A DNA stretch of 64,000 nt from Melampsora larici-populina 98AG31 (GCF_000204055.1 NW_006768788.1:509115-573114), one strand, 5' to 3'. Counted from the stretch's first letter, positions 46,627 to 59,133 are shown. A program made the numbers and translations. Notes: a model not told the origin generated them from the sequence alone.

Positions 46627-47976
46627 TACAACCCACCATCGGCCATCAAAAGACAAACCGCAATCGGAATTTATCCATATATAGTGCATAAAGTCACATA
46701 TATAGATTTTAATTTCAATATACAATGAGCATATACCATAATGGGAGGGTCGTTTGTGACTGGTCTTGTTCACCAGAAGTATTGATTATTTTTAGACATT
46801 TACTCTTACTCTTTGGACATTCAATTGGCTTTTGGACATTTATTCTTTCATTTTGTAGATAAAATTATTCGTGTTACATATTTATGATATTATAAACCTT
46901 TCAATTCCCGTTGCTGGTTAGAGCTCACCTACCAAGTTGTATCATACTCCCTTTTTGATTTAAATGAACATGATTGGGTTGCCAGTTCAGGATCTCTTGA
47001 TAGGAACATAAATAGCCAAACATGAGCATGAAAGAGCTTTGAGTAAAGTGGAGCTTGAACAAAGAGGAAAGGCAGGTGAAGCGTTCCAAAACTTTGACCG
47101 GTCCCTCACATGTATATCTCCGCTCGGGACCGTTCGACGCCGCCTCTCAGCGCCTCCCCAGAAGAAATCAGTCTCGCCGCACAAATCGTGCTGAGACCAA
47201 TGCGGGACATGTGAATCCGAACGAACGCCCAAAGACTTGATAGGGATTCAAGTGTGTTCAAAGGTGTTCAAGTGGAGTGAATCTATGCAAGTGTCAACAA
47301 CCTTGCCAAGCCTCCATGAATTAGTTGTCATCTGATACATACAATTCGATGTTGCACAAAACGAAGAATGAGAAAGAATTGAAGTCATCTCATTCTCTTC
47401 AAAGACATATCGATCCGTCAACATATCAGAGAAGACAACGCCTCATGCAAGGTGGATGATCTCGATCATATCTCGAAGAAAACCGATGACTAAGCTTGCC
47501 CACCTGACTACACTCTGGCCTTTCCGCCGAATCTTGTTTGATAAAAGGCAAATGATAAAAAAAAAGTATCTATGCAGATACCGTGGTGGAGGAAAGCTGA
47601 CGAGCTCTCGAATGAACCGTGTGAGCCTGTGTGAGCCTGTCTTGACATGGCACGAAGAGGGGAAAGTTTCTTGCTGCTTCTTCCGCCTAGTCCGCGCGGA
47701 GATGCATACCCGTCTTCAAGATTGATGACAGGGTTTGATGCTCATTCTTCCAATTCGACTACATATGTGAATGCTTTCTTGTCTATATATAGGGAGTAAT
47801 CAAGTGCAGATGGCTCCAGACTCTATCTCAACCAACGGTCCTCCTAACTTCTCTAAATTTGTTTCAGGCTGAGGCGTGCCGTAAACTCCATTTATATTCT
47901 CACCATCTAAACGCAAACAAGATCCATTCTGGATCCCAGTGACACTTCTTGAATTTTATCCTCACCCTACGCAAAT
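46627..47976. other. Intergenic between the two peptide genes
   Basis: 1.35 kb with no supported ORF. A TATA-like TCTATATATAG lies at 47782-47792, about 185 bases before the peptide B start, with a C/T/A-rich leader after it. Confidence 0.45.
47782..47792 (+). promoter_or_regulatory. TATA-like box of peptide B gene
   Basis: TCTATATATAG followed by a pyrimidine-rich leader up to the ATG at 47977. Position and sequence fit a fungal core promoter; not proven. Confidence 0.4.
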
Positions 47977-48350
47977 ATGAATTCTTTCTCAAACTTGCTA
48001 CGAGCTTTTGGCTTTTTCTTGCTCTGCAGAGGTAAGCTGATGATCCTTTTGTTTTTTGACTCCAAACATTGATCTTGTTATTCATGAACATCACTGCGCT
48101 TCTTGCTTTTCTTCCAATGTGTTTTAGTGATGTTCTCGTCAGCAATCCCTATTGGCCCCAGGATCGGATCAGTTCCAGACGTGCGCTTGTAAGTGAACCA
48201 TCATGTTTTTTTTGGTCACAGGAATCTCTGACTTTCTATAACTCAACTCTGGGGCTGTATGCAATTATAAGGGCCAAGAGACAGCCCGCTCGACACACTA
48301 GCGGACATATCCAGCTAGGCGGCGATGATTATTTTGGTGGCGATTGGTAA
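47977..48350 (+). CDS. Tiny secreted peptide precursor (peptide B), paralogue of peptide A
   Basis: Three exons: 47977-48031, 48128-48188 and 48272-48350, introns in phases 1 and 2, closing to 64 residues. A signal peptide (M-N-S-F-S-N-L-L-R-A-F-G-F-F-L-L-C, then V-M-F-S-S-A-I-P) is followed by a spacer ending in V-R-L-A-K-R, a classic Kex2 site. The tail QPARHTSGHIQLGGDDYFGG plus D-W would be a 22-residue mature peptide with an N-terminal Gln able to cyclise. It shares with peptide A the 55-nt first exon, the intron phases, the hydrophobic V-x-F-(S/T)-S-(A/S)-x-P border, the basic site and the I-x-L-G-G-D...D-W end, but not the His run. It has no Cys and no CAAX box, so it is not a lipopeptide pheromone. 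Function unknown. Confidence 0.72.
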
Positions 48351-49874
48351 TGGACACAGAGACATAAATACCGTCTATCCTCGAAGGATCAACATTTAAA
48401 TTGAGCTAAAACGCTTCAAGGCCAAGTGCACCACTTCTATTGTCGCTTACAATTATGCAGATAGACTTCCTTGTTTTTCCGGAAACGGTTCCTCTTCATC
48501 GCCTCGGTTTCACTCATTTTCCATGCCAGACCATCATTTGTTTCTGTTCACTGATCTGCTTTCCAATGATGTTGGCCTTATACTGATTTCAAGGTGAAAT
48601 ACTCATCATTGTTGTACAATACCGTTTGTTCGCCAGATTTCTTCTTTCAATGTCCTTGTTTAATGTGTCTGCGAGCTTTTTTGACTCATATATTTATCAA
48701 TCGCGCCGGAATTCATACCTTCATGATAGCGTCGGAATTTGTAAACCTATATCAAAGATGCCTTTGCTGTTAACATAAGAGACCAAATTGACAAAGATTG
48801 CAGCATATTCACCTCTATGTGAAAGTCTTCCCACCGTTCTCCATCCTGGATTTTATAGGAGAGAGACCCCCGGGAAAGAGGTGTGCGCACTTGATGCTTA
48901 GCTAAATGACAGTGATTCGGTTCAAGACCGATGTGTATTGGCGATAGGACATAAAACTGATTGGTGCGCCAAATCCGGTTAGCTTGTGAGGATGCAACTT
49001 CCCCAACCCCATGATGCTTCAAACAGGGTGAGATTATGAAATTATATCTGGGCTATCAGGAAACGATGTTTGCCTGAAAGGTCCGTGGTGAGGTTCATGA
49101 TGCTGGTACGTACCGCACGTGTCATGAGGGTGAGATTTTGCGCAAAACCAACTTTGCCCATCAAAGTTTCGTATTAGCGATACAGGGCCTCACGCTGATG
49201 CGATAGGAAGTCGGAAGGCTTGCAATCAAAAGACGCATCCAGATCAGCCGGACCACGGCAGTCAGACTCCCGGCGCATCGTGACATACTCTTACTATTAA
49301 CTCCTTTGCTTCGCCACCCTTGCTATCAAATCGGTCGAAGTAAGTAATCGGTTCGTTCGTGTAATCGACGAGAGCTCTTTGTATCTCGTCATCACAAGGA
49401 GTGTGAAAAAGTAGTACTCGCGAAGGATGAGCTTGCAAGACTTACGGATATCATACTTCCAGCTGCATCACCAGTCCACCCTCAGCCTTCTCTGGTATCT
49501 CTTTTTGACTAACATAACACCTGACCGAGTTCACGCCCATAGAAGAGATGATCGCGTGTTCAATTTCACCTAACAGTGGACAAATGCAAGTTGATAGCTG
49601 CCATCACCTCCAGCCCCCGACAAATTAAGCGTTGTCTGGTTTAAGTCAGGTTATTTTCACCTCCAATCATCTACTCCTTTGCTTGATCATTCCTTCCAAT
49701 TCTTTGTTCCTTCACTTGAATATTTTTCTACTCCAAAATCATACAAACAATTTTCGATTTCGGATCTCAAAAAGATTTTAGGCATCACTCAAAAACTATT
49801 TTCTTTCGCTACATAAACTTGAAGAATACCCTCAATTTCTTTTTGAAAGATCAAGTCATTAAATCTTTGACTGG
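48351..49874. other. Intergenic, 1.5 kb
   Basis: No supported gene; 49.65-49.87 kb is the C/T-rich leader of the polysaccharide lyase-like gene. Confidence 0.45.
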
Positions 49875-51931
49875 ATGAGATACCATTCTAGTATGGTAAA
49901 TTCACGATTAGCTACTTCAAGATCATCATTAGAAAGAAATATTTTAATACTACTAAGATTGACGCAAAACGTCCAATCGGTTCCAAATCCAGCACTAAAT
50001 CCACTATACGTAAACCCAGTAGGAGTTTCAGGACTTCAGATCGCACCTACACCTCTTCCCACCATCGCACCAACATTAACACAAATCCAGTATGTCGTAG
50101 TACCTACGACAGTGACTTTTCAAGCTTCCGCGACAATGGTAGTAGGTGCCAGTGGAGCCGGGCCTACCGCTTCACCCTCAAGTACTTCACGGCCCTCGCA
50201 CCACGATCCTAATTCAAATGAATGGGAACTTCCAAAAGACTTCACCCTTGATGATCTTGCCGTCCAACGTTGGAGCTGGGGAAGGGATGATAACGTCGAA
50301 GTCTTACCTTCGTTGCCCGTGGTGTCAGCTTTGGAAAATACTGGAAGACCAACTATGAACGTAGGAAACGTAATTCAAGTCAGATATCCAGAGGGATCTA
50401 TCAATCCAGCTAACCGAGAAGCCCCACAAGGAGGAATGGGTTTCTATGCTTCACCACGTCAGTTTGGTTATTTTCTTTATGTTGACGAGCTGAAAGTGCT
50501 CATATTCATTGAACTTCTTCACATCTTCCTATAAAAAAACTACTTCTCAATCTGAAAACTTCAAACAGTGAATATATCCCACGCCACAAACGTGACATTT
50601 TCTTATAGCGTGTTCTTCCCTCTTGATTTTGATTTTGTCAAAGGTGGAAAATTACCAGGATTATATGGTGGTAAGACAGGATGTTCAGGTGGAGCTAACT
50701 CTGACAATTGTTTTAGTACTCGTCTAATGGTAAGTGAATCCTGATTCACTCAAATTCTTTTCAAAAAAAATAAGAAGTTTACTATTATTGAAAAATTAAT
50801 CATGATCTTGCTTCTAATAGTTCCGAGAGGGTGGGATGGGAGAATTATATCTTTATGCACCTAAGAAGAAGCAAGGTCCGAATGTTTGCAAGATCCCACC
50901 AAAATCATATTGTAATGCAGAATATGGTTATTCTATAGGTAGAGGAGCTTGGAAATTTGTTCCAGGTAGTTGGACAGATGTACGTCAAGATATTTGGCTT
51001 AATACTGATGGTTTACCCAATGGTGGTTTCAACGTTTGGGTCAATGGGAATCTGGTCATCTCAGCTCATGATGCATATTACAGAAATGACGACAAACCTG
51101 GGCCACAATCAAAGCCTCATGGTACACTTCATCCTACGATTGTCAATGACCCAATCCTAGCTACTCCAACTCCGGAACCTTTCCTCGACCCAGCTTCTGC
51201 GTTCGGTATCATGCCTTCAGTTTTTGGTGTTCTGCCTCCCGCCCCGACCGGATTGTTTAGGGGTCTGATTCTACGTCGAGATGATGGTCAATCAATTCCT
51301 AGAAGCGCACCTCCTCAGATCTACGCTGAGACTGTACCACAAGTTCAAGATGTGTACAACAGCACAACTTATGTCACACCTCTCACCGCCTCGAATGACA
51401 CATCAGACTCATCAGGACCTACTAGTCGTTATCTAGGCGATTTTCCTGGATTAGGTTATGCACCAGGTTACGCCACTTTATCAAGCGAGACACTTCAACA
51501 AACCCCCCAATCAGGAAGCAATTACTTGCTCACTTCGGCTCTTTCACCTACTTTAGCATTAAGTTCAGTGATTCCAACTGGTATACCACAAATCGGAATC
51601 AATCAACCTGTCTCATCAGATTTACTTACTAGTCTTTTAAACCTAAAGTTGCGAAAAGTCTTGAACCCTACCAACACTTTACCAGCCAAGTTTATTGGAA
51701 TCATGGGTGATACTTTCTTTGGTGGACATGATCCATCTTGGGCATCACCTAAAGAACAATATACTTACTTTAACTCATTTAAACTTGTCATCAACTCTTT
51801 TGAGACAAGGTAATCTAAACACTTTTCAATTCTTTAATCTTTGCTTTGTTTTGTTTAATCCTAATTTCATTTTGTTTTTCAGTTGTATAGCTTATAATGT
51901 GCTTTCTCACACCGTAGACCCTTTTCTTTGA
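49875..51931 (+). CDS. Polysaccharide lyase family 14-like protein with internal insertion
   Basis: Four exons: 49875-50457, 50569-50729, 50821-51809 and 51883-51931, all GT-AG, closing to 593 residues. The fold signature matches PL14 (alginate/glucuronan lyase-type) proteins of basidiomycetes. It reads G-G-K-L-P-G-L-Y-G-G with C-S-G-G...C-F-S-T-R-L-M, then G-E-L-Y-L-Y-A-P, C-K-I-P-P, S-I-G-R-G-A-W-K-F-V-P-G-S-W-T-D-V, W-V-N-G-N-L-V-I-S, and lastly T-F-F-G-G-H-D-P-S-W-A-S-P-K-E-Q-Y. Such enzymes cut uronic-acid polymers by beta-elimination. Two oddities: about 185 Pro/Ser/Thr-rich residues (roughly 345-530) separate the Y-R strand from the final G-G-H-D block, which are normally close, and no clear signal peptide precedes the domain. 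A cell-wall-modifying or remodelled non-catalytic role is possible. Confidence 0.8.
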
Positions 51932-53190
51932 TATGATGATGATCCATTTTTTTGAAATTTTCTAAACTATAATATGATCACTTCAAGTTCGTCCGTAAAC
52001 CCATTTAATAATCCAACAACAAACTTAATACTTCCGAATCATACTAATTTATCTTCTTGTAATAGTATTCTCATACCCTTTATCAATATATATTTTTTTC
52101 TTTGGAGGGCACTTTGTGTAATATTTTTCGTTTTTTTTGTCAATTCTGTGTTTGGAACAAGAGAAATGATAACAAAGCTAATCACCAGGTCGATGATTTG
52201 CAAGCTAATCTTTACATAATCAAATGAGAGCTACAACAAAACCTTTGATCTTTAAACATCTAGTCAATATTTCCCCTCACATCCAAGTCCTCTTTATCTA
52301 ACCTCAATTCTGGAACTGGAACCCAAAGACAGTTCAGCCAACACTAACAAGGAACCGTTGTCTATGTTACCTTTCAAAGTACTTTGAGTTTCATTTAACC
52401 TCAAGTTCAACTCAAAAGTTTCTTGAAATTATAATACCAAACCTATCCAACCAAAGCTAAATAAAAAAAACACATCAAATTCAACCACTTCAAAAATTCA
52501 ATACTTTTATATATGTATCAAATGATGAGGCCAAAAAAGAAAATCAAATTTCAAAATCAACCTAACACAAAAAGACCAATCAGTGTACAATGCAAACAGA
52601 AAAAAAAAACTTAAAATTATAAAACTCAACAATATTCAGTAAAGAAAAACAAAACAATACATAAATGTAAAAGTCAAAGAGAAAAAGAAATCCAACATTT
52701 TCTTCTTCTTAGTCTTATAACTTGCTCTTCTTAAGAAATTTAAACTTTCAAAGATATTTTTAAACTATTCTTCTCTTTAAAAAGAAAAAAAAAGAAAACA
52801 CCTTTTTCTATATATTTTTTTTTTATTTGTCAAACAATGAAAACTTGAAAACTTGAAATCAAATCAAATCAAAATACAAACGATTATATAATGATCATGG
52901 AAGATAGAAGATGAATGATGGATGATATGAATAAGAAAGAATCAAAGATAGAAACCAAAAAAAAAGAAACGAAATGAAAAGAATCATGAAAACTTTGAAA
53001 TTCATTAAACTTTCAAATCAAAAAAAAAATTCCCACCAAAGAAAAAAACCAAACATATATATGAGCGTACCAAGTGATTTGTTACAAGGATGAAAGATTG
53101 GGAGAAAGAAAAAGGAAAAAGGAAAAAGGAAAAGAAGGCAAAGAAGACTTGAGATGTCAAATGAGATTCGAAAAAAATGTCAAGTGAAAA
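51932..53190. other. AT-rich convergent 3' flanks
   Basis: 1.26 kb of very A/T-rich DNA with many homopolymer A runs between two convergent genes. No ORF is supported. A (GGAAAAA)n-like short repeat lies near 53110-53134. Confidence 0.5.
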
Positions 53191-55404
53191 TCATTTAAAC
53201 ATTCCTAATCTTTTTTTCAATTCACTAACACTTCCAAATGCTTCAGGTTGATCACTATGGGTTTCTCCTCCGCCTCCTCCATTTATAGAGGATGATAAAG
53301 GATGATGTGAAGCTTTAGGTGCTGAAGTCGTCGTCATAGCTCTTCTAGTAGGTGGTGGTGGTGGTGCTCTTTTACCTGTACTAGCACTACTATTAGGTAA
53401 CCCAAGTTTGGCAATCGATGGTGTATGTCGAACCATAGGTAGAGTAGCTGATTGATGTGGTCTAAGTGCTGCAGCTTCTGATTCATCTTCTTCTTCCTGT
53501 TCTTCTTCTTCTTCCTCTTCTTCTGGATCTGCAAACGTATCTGATGTCTCTGGGATCAAAAACTTATGCGCATTATGAACCGTTTCATCGGCTACACAAT
53601 ATGCTGATGGAAACATTCCAGTCTCGCCTGTCGCTTCATTTGTCCCGATGAACCATTCAGCATTGACTTCAGATGTGACTTTCACTCGATCTCCTACTTC
53701 TAATTCTAGTTCATCTCCCGCTGTTGCTGAATAAGCCCATTTGGCTTTCAAGACCTTTGTAGCTGGTTTTGAAGGAGCTGTCGAAGATCTTCTCATACCA
53801 GGACTAGAGGAAGGGACTTGTTGCTGTTTGAGTACATTCGAAGAACGTCGTTTCGCAGGTGGGTCATGTTTAGGTGAGAGAGATTCTTCAGAATTAGAGG
53901 CTGGTGGCATGCCTGGAATCCTGACCCCGCCGTACCGAGGTGGAGAAACGACTTTTTCCCTGATCGAAGAATCACGGGTCACAGGATTTGGACGGGTTGG
54001 TTTGACAGACGCTTTTGATTTTCGACGTTGAGGTTCATAATCCTCTTCATCTTCAGGTTCTTCTTGTTCGTCTGATGCTGGTAATTGATCTTCTTCTTCT
54101 TCTTGGTCACTTGATAGTCCTTGATTTTTTGCATTGTTACGAACAGCTGGTCGTGCCGTTTTGCTATTGATCGAAGGTTTCGCGGCTGGTGCTGGTTCGG
54201 CTCCAAAGGTATGAGCAGTGACCTTTTTACGACCAGCACATTTAAGAGCATTTCTGTAGTCAAATGTGAGATGAACAATCAATAAATGATCATCAAGCAA
54301 AGTCAAGAAGAAAACGATGGAAAAACATCACTCAACTGATCTACCCAATGACGTCTAAGATCATCCATAATCTTTTTCTGTTCATCAATCCAAGCCGATT
54401 CGATTTCCAAAAACTTTGATAAAGCCGTAAGTTGTTCACTCTCAGCATCTTGAATTCCAATAGCTCTCTCTTGAACTTCTTCACTCGTTTCTTCATATCG
54501 ATTCTTGGCTACTCTCAAATCATCTTCTAAATCTCGTTTTTCCTTTTTCGATTTCTGTACTTTAGCTAACATCGCATCATAGGTTAATCTACGTGAATCT
54601 AATTTTTTCCTTTGGGTTGTATATTCTGACATTTGTGCAATCGATTTTTCTAATGAACTTAACCATCCTGAATTTAATTGATCTGTATAATTTGCTGTGA
54701 CATTGGCTAATTGTTGTTGAGCTTTTCCAAACGCGACCAATGCTTGACCTTCAAAAAATATCGAAATCAGAAACAAGATCAGTTCGATCAAGATTTCAAA
54801 AATCTATATATGAGATGGTATGATAGTTTTAAGATACTCAAATCACATACCAAATGCACTATCATTTCCAAATTCATCACCATGATTGGCAAAGACTAAA
54901 CCTAAGGCATCAGCCGGTAAAACTTTACCAGTTTCTGTACCTTCCGCTTCGATTTTCTTAGTCAGATGTTTTGAATACTCCTTCGAAACACTGTATATCC
55001 GATCTACACCTGCTTTACGTAATTCGACATCTTGTTCTAAGGATTGAAAGTCTACAGAATTCAACCGACAAAAACACGCGATAAGTTAACAAGATGAGTT
55101 TGGTTTCATGGATCAAGATTGAAATCGGATTGGGTTTCAAATCACCTTCACTTAATCTATTCAAGAAAAGAAAAAAAGTTCAAAGAAATTAGATATTTCA
55201 TCATCAAAACTTCGATCATGAAGATGATAGAGATATCCAACTTACTCTGTCTTTTGTTGACCACCTAATTTTTCACCAGTCCACTATTTGATTCCAAGAA
55301 CAAAAAACTAAATCAATATCTCATATGATCTTCAAAGCGTTGTTCAGAATCAGTAGAATGAAGTTTACCTGTTTAAGTTTTCCAATCCGTTTATTGACCT
55401 TCAT
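53191..55404 (-). CDS. BAR-SH3 membrane-remodelling protein
   Basis: Six exons on the minus strand: 55404-55369, 55283-55246, 55156-55146, 55051-54851, 54748-54337 and 54253-53191, closing to 586 residues. The N-terminus (M-K-V-N-K-R-I-G-K-L-K-Q-W-T-G-E-K-L-G) and about 220 helical residues form an N-BAR-like domain that would bind and curve membranes. A Lys/Pro/acidic linker follows. An SH3 domain lies at about 398-455 (A-K-W-A-Y-S-A-T-A-G-D-E-L-E-L-E-V-G-D, then W-F-I-G-T-N...G-M-F-P-S-A-Y), then an acidic run, a proline stretch (R-A-P-P-P-P-P-T-R-R) and R-L-G-M-F-K at the end. By analogy with fungal BAR-SH3 proteins a role in endocytosis and actin patches is expected; I do not assign an orthologue. 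Exon 3 is 11 nt. Confidence 0.88.
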
Positions 55405-57345
55405 GATTGGAAGTAGATTGAAAGTTGATCAAGTGAGATTGTATGATTTGATAAAATGACAGATTTGATGGAAGATGGTAAGGTTTAAGATTAAAGTGAA
55501 AGAAAGAAAGTGATGGTCAATGAGAATATCACTTCTGGTTTTGAATGATGGTGTAGTAGGTTGGTGGTGTGTTGACTGTTCTTGTGTGTAAGTAAATTGA
55601 GAATGTGATATGTAAATTAAATAGTTTTACTAGTGTTAAATTCAAATTCGGTAGGAGGAGAGGATGACTGTACTGTGAACTCTAAAACTCAACCAACTCA
55701 AGAGGATGAGTGAAGGTGATGAGCTAATACTTCGGATTGGCTATTCAATCCAATCCTCATCCTCATCAAAGCTCATCCAAGCCCTTTTATATGTCTTCCT
55801 TTCTCAGTCTCTCTTTACTACCTCATGAAAAACTTTGATCTCTTGGTCGTCATCTCACTTTCCTGAAAAACCTGACTACAGTTTATCTAACTCAAAGTTT
55901 TTTTCGAATAAAGATACTCATAATCTCTAAGCTTCTCAAAATTCAGTCAAATACTTATCAAAGGGTCTACTTTTCTTTATGAACAAATCCAAAATGTATA
56001 AATCTCATGGTGTGTTGTAATCTTTCTTGCATACATATTTATCCTTCTTGAATCTTTCTTGGTCTACATCCGGGTTTTCTTGGGTCAAATTCTGGATTGA
56101 CCAATTTCCTGAAACTCCCGATCATGGGAGCTTGTACGACCGATTATGTATGTACCGAACTCAGTGAAACTTAAAACTCAATCGATCATCAGGATTCAGG
56201 ATTGAGCGAAACTGATGGTCCCTTTCTTTCTTCAACTGCGTATGTACCCTTAGTTACATACACACACTTGACTTCTCGAACCCTTTTGTGGTTTGTAAAT
56301 TGAATATGGTGTACAATTCATTTTTCACCCTTTCATGATTCTATGATTCTATGAAGTAGGTGCGCTGAATACTTGAGCATTTTAAATACATCCGAGATGA
56401 TTCGGAAAGGACTTGTCTGTTAATTCAATAAACTTTGGCTAACTTAGCCCGCCAAGTTTGATAGACTCTGTCGGGAGATGTTGAATCCATACATGAGCTT
56501 CTTCTCCTAAACCATACACTACGGTCCAAACTTTAAGGGCAAATATGTCTTCAAAACACCCTCAGTATTTATTGAGAAATTCACGACGGTTGTGTGTAAA
56601 TCTAAACAGCGCCCATGGTTTTACAGATGAAAAATTTATGTAATGAGCGTCTCTTTGATTGAATCACTGAAATCTTGGTGGTAATCAAGCAAATAGCGGG
56701 GTTCAAGTTGACCAGAGTGTCTAAAGTTTTGAGTACATTGGCCTCCCAACCTTTCAAAGTTTCTTTGTTCTTGTCTTTTTGCATATTGTGCTTCTCAGGA
56801 ATGGCTTCTTCCACGTATTTTTTTGAAAAAAATGAACAAGATTAAGCAGAATTTTGATGTAAGGACACCTATTCTTTGGTCATCTTCCAACTTGAACCAA
56901 CCTAATAGAGAAAAACAGAATTTGACGAACAAAGACAAAAAATCCTGATGTTTTTTTAAAATCTTAAGAAATCCTGTGATTGGTTTACAAAATCATCGAA
57001 TCGACCATAATCCAACGCTGCCTTGATTACCTGTTTCTCTATTCCTCATATCTGAATGTGAGTGATGATGTTTAGAGCCGAGTGAAATCAGATTTGATGA
57101 TTCAGATCATGACGTGGGTTTGCTATATATGCGTCATGATCAGTCCAATGACCTCATTCAATTTCTTTTACTAGAAAACCATTAAAAACCATCAAAAACC
57201 AAAGTTGACTTGAAAACCGTCTCAAAGTTTTTACCAATTCACTGCAATCCAATTATCTATTACAAATATTTCCTCCTAAAACCTGTTTACCCACAAGCCC
57301 TTTCCAAAAACAAAGCTTTCTTCAGTTAAATAATTCTTAATCATC
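55405..57345. promoter_or_regulatory. Divergent promoter region between BAR-SH3 and DMC1
   Basis: 1.9 kb between two divergent genes. A minus-strand open stretch at 56602-56814 (about 70 codons, opening on GTG; M-Q-K-D-K-N-K-E-T-L-K-G-W-E) looks mildly coherent but has no signal, domain or clear exon partners, so it is left as a possible small-gene remnant. No other feature is supported. Confidence 0.35.
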
Positions 57346-59133
57346 ATGACAACTGATCCAGAAGCTAGGTTTTATATTGATGTGAACGCATTACAAGAAT
57401 TAGTTTAGTCGATTCTTCATCTCTATCTTCCTCTGATGAATTCCATTTTCTTAATCTTTTTGGTTTTGGTTGGTTTTCTTGAGTTCAATAGGGAATCTCA
57501 GCTCAAGATATTAAAAAATTAAAGGATGGTGGATTTGCTACTATCAAGAGTGTTTTAAATGCTTCTAGAAAACAATTAACATCACTTAAAGTAACTTGGA
57601 ATTCCTAATTATCTGTATTGCGATAAATCTAGTTGAACTTGTTTACCTTTTGTTTTTTCTTTAGGGAATCAGTGAGATCAAAGTTGATAAAATCAAAGAT
57701 TCTGCTTCTAAACTTTCGGGTCCAATGTTCAAAACTGGTAAGTCTTCAAACCTTTGACTTCTTAATCTCTGGCTTTCTAACCTTGAATGAAAAAAATCAT
57801 CTATCAGGTTCGGATTTACTACTTGATCGTGATAAAGTGGTAATGCTCACAACTGGAAGTAAAGCGTTAGACGGAATGTTAGGTGGAGGGATTCAAAGTC
57901 AATCAATCACTGAAGGTAATTTCTTTGATTCCTTTTATGATGCCTTTTCAGAAGGTAAAAGAGTTTATCAGACTGACTTATGCAAACCTTCTTTCAGTTT
58001 ATGGAGAATTCAGGTATGTTCAAAGTCATAATCGTCAAATATTTTATCACTGATTGTTTCCATTTCCTTTAAAAATCTAAATGAAAGATGTGGTAAAACA
58101 CAACTATGTCATACGCTTTGCCTAACAGCACAATTACCAGTTGAAATGGGCGGCGGGGCTGGAAAAGTAAGTATTGGAAGCGTGATGATGAAGAGATATA
58201 GATTTCTAGACTTTCTGACACGCGTGTTTTCATAGGTAGCATATATAGATACTGAAGGTACTTTTCGTCCTGAAAGGATAAGAGCTATTGCTGAGAGATT
58301 CAGTATGGATCCTGATGCGTCACTCGAGAACATTATCGTTGGAAGAGCTGCGAACAGTGAACATCGTAAGTTATTCTTCTCTGGTTGAACTATTCATAGG
58401 AATATATTGAACTTTGAATAGAAAATACTGATGAACCTCATCCATCGTATATCAGAGATGGATTTAATTGTTCATTTAGCTGCCAAATTTGCTGAAGATG
58501 GTGACTTTAAGCTTTTGGTAATTCTTTGGTCTCCTTCTTAGACTTGGGTAGATTCTCAAAACTGACCAAACGTTTTTTTTCTCTTCTTCAGATTGTTGAT
58601 TCTATCTTAGCACTCTTTCGGGTTGATTATTCAGGTCGTGGAGAGCTTTCTGAACGTCAACAGAAGTTAAATCAAATGTTGGCTAGACTAACACGGATTT
58701 CGGAAGAGTTCAATATATGTTAGTGATCTGACTATTATCTTGTTCCATTCTCAACTTCTCCAGTATGAAGTCTTAATGAAGTGACTGGGTCCTTACATTA
58801 TGCTCGACTCGCCAAAAAAATATTCATAGGTATTTTCCTAACAAATCAAGTGCAATCAGACCCAGGCGCTGCAAGTATGTTCTCAGGCGCAGATAAGAAA
58901 CCAGTAGGAGGTCATGTCTTAGCACACGCTTCTTCTACCCGAATCTCCCTAAGAAAAGGTAGAGGCGATGAAAGAGTTGCAAAACTTTGTGATAGTCCAG
59001 ACAGTTGAGTTAAGAGATAATACATTTAGTTTTTTTGAGTTGTACTGAATGTTTTCAAACGTTTGAATTTTTTTTAGTGCCGGAAGGAGAAGCAAGTTAT
59101 AAGATCACAGTTGGAGGCATTGAAGATTGTTGA
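57346..59133 (+). CDS. DMC1: Meiotic recombinase DMC1
   Basis: Eleven exons: 57346-57402, 57492-57590, 57665-57737, 57808-57915, 57998-58013, 58088-58166, 58236-58365, 58456-58517, 58592-58718, 58830-59003 and 59078-59133. They close to 326 residues, close to other DMC1 proteins. The protein forms filaments on single-stranded DNA and carries out strand exchange between homologues in meiosis. Visible: an N-terminal helix-hairpin-helix region ([17 protein letters not shown]), Walker A G-E-F-R-C-G-K-T (115-122), Walker B L-L-I-V-D-S (about 207-212), the [10 protein letters not shown] block, and [15 protein letters not shown]. That last motif separates DMC1 from RAD51 (which has D-P-K-K-P-I-G-G-N). 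Exon 5 is 16 nt and encodes part of Walker A. Sequence after I in N-I-C-I-F-L-T-N-Q departs slightly from the usual A-V-F/V. Confidence 0.93.

Noticed and set aside
46527..48350. Idea that the two small peptides are mating pheromone precursors
   Set aside because: Basidiomycete pheromones end in a CAAX box; both peptides end in D-W and contain no C-terminal Cys, and both carry signal peptides.
57346..59133. Annotation as RAD51
   Set aside because: The A-D-K-K-P-V-G-G-H motif and overall pattern match DMC1, not the D-P-K-K-P-I-G-G-N form of RAD51.
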